Of a stretch of 64,000 nt of DNA, positions 63,801 to 64,000 are shown piece by piece (positions within the stretch are counted from its first letter, which is position 1; the number at the start of each line of letters is the position of its first letter). Made by a program: the position numbers and the translations under genes. Under the pieces are notes generated by a model, which was not told the origin of the DNA, ran no database searches, and saw only the letters and a program-made list of their open reading frames with translations. Origin of the DNA: Torreya grandis. Its lineage: Eukaryota > Streptophyta > Pinopsida > Cupressales > Taxaceae. The stretch lies in NCBI GenBank assembly GCA_037957365.1, contig JARHVA010002372.1:2317501-2381500 (forward strand), in the 5' to 3' direction.

Positions 63801-64000
63801 TTATCCAAGCCATTACCATCAATGCATCATAGGAGAAAGTTAAGTTTGGGAGGGAGTAGTATGCCTTAAAATCATTCCTAAATATATTAGCAATCTGGTG
63901 TTGAGAGTTGGATGAACATACCTAGTCATTGACCTCATCTTATATGTATATAGCATTGTGAAGGATGTCACTTAGTAAGCTAGTGTAGGGGAATTCCTCT
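60850..64000 (-). pseudogene. Unknown decayed protein: N-terminal region, Pro-rich middle, coiled-coil end
   Basis: On the minus strand from the window edge: FPYTSLLSDILHNAIYI, HQIANIFRNDFKAYYSLPNL, then MVMAWINSYQIYGF near 63780-63980. FLHIILMHSEVPNMG and VHMVFYKLYGH follow near 63370-63630. A proline-rich section spans 62784-62527 and 61695-61453 (for example PPPPQYPSLSLPLPKSPNPY). A heptad-like LLEDMQSQLQTLKSQVKIM with KVLETLDETNALI lies near 61060-61260. Stops and shifts are frequent. I do not recognise the family. The arrangement resembles extra proteins of plant LTR elements, and the start lies beyond the window. Opposite-strand frames such as 61986-62237 are shadows. Confidence 0.4.

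Overview
The window is AT-rich, intron-like or intergenic plant nuclear DNA in which I find no intact host gene. Almost everything recognisable is decayed mobile DNA: two Ty3/gypsy-type LTR elements, a Ty1/copia element, a coding-free LTR element, LINE and SINE remnants, and fragments of plant mobile-element-associated proteins. The density of old, stop-riddled LTR elements, the long internal regions and the style of the gag, pol and extra proteins suggest a large, slowly purged plant genome. A conifer or other gymnosperm is my best guess, by inference only.

Layout. 1-5147: no gene; a short local duplication, a (TG)n microsatellite and small dyads. 5148-18687: element 1, a minus-strand LTR element of about 13.5 kb with TG...CA LTRs of about 1.24 kb, a gag-protease region, no visible RT or integrase, an antisense (plus-strand) plant-mobile-domain-like ORF, and a striking dispersed dyad built on GGTCGACC. 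18688-26390: repeats, including a second copy of an element-1 internal block (18.9-20.3 kb) and a 1.1-kb direct-repeat pair (22.4 and 25.0 kb). 26395-28831: a less decayed island holding a minus-strand protein fragment, a minus-strand LINE RNase H, and a plus-strand coiled-coil ORF. 29715-29942: a tRNA-derived SINE with target-site duplication.

32326-59351 is one nested stack. The host is a minus-strand Ty1/copia element with very short (about 125 bp) LTRs. A plus-strand Ty3/gypsy element (35710 to about 46240, LTRs of about 2.05 kb) split it between protease and integrase. A 10.2-kb LTR element without coding capacity (49138-59344, TSD TATTA) landed in the last few bases of its 5' LTR. 59352-64000: no gene, then a decayed minus-strand ORF region with a proline-rich part and a coiled coil that runs off the window.

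How the parts relate. The gypsy element carries gag, protease, RNase H, RT-RNase H and integrase, with one RNase H unusually lying before RT. Its gag frame is still readable for more than 150 codons, broken almost only by stops at expected Gln/Trp codons, the signature of methylation-driven C-to-T decay. The same process explains the GGTCAACC/GGTTGACC variants of the dyad in element 1. All coding regions are pseudogenes; homology calls rest on motif recognition by eye, not on searches.
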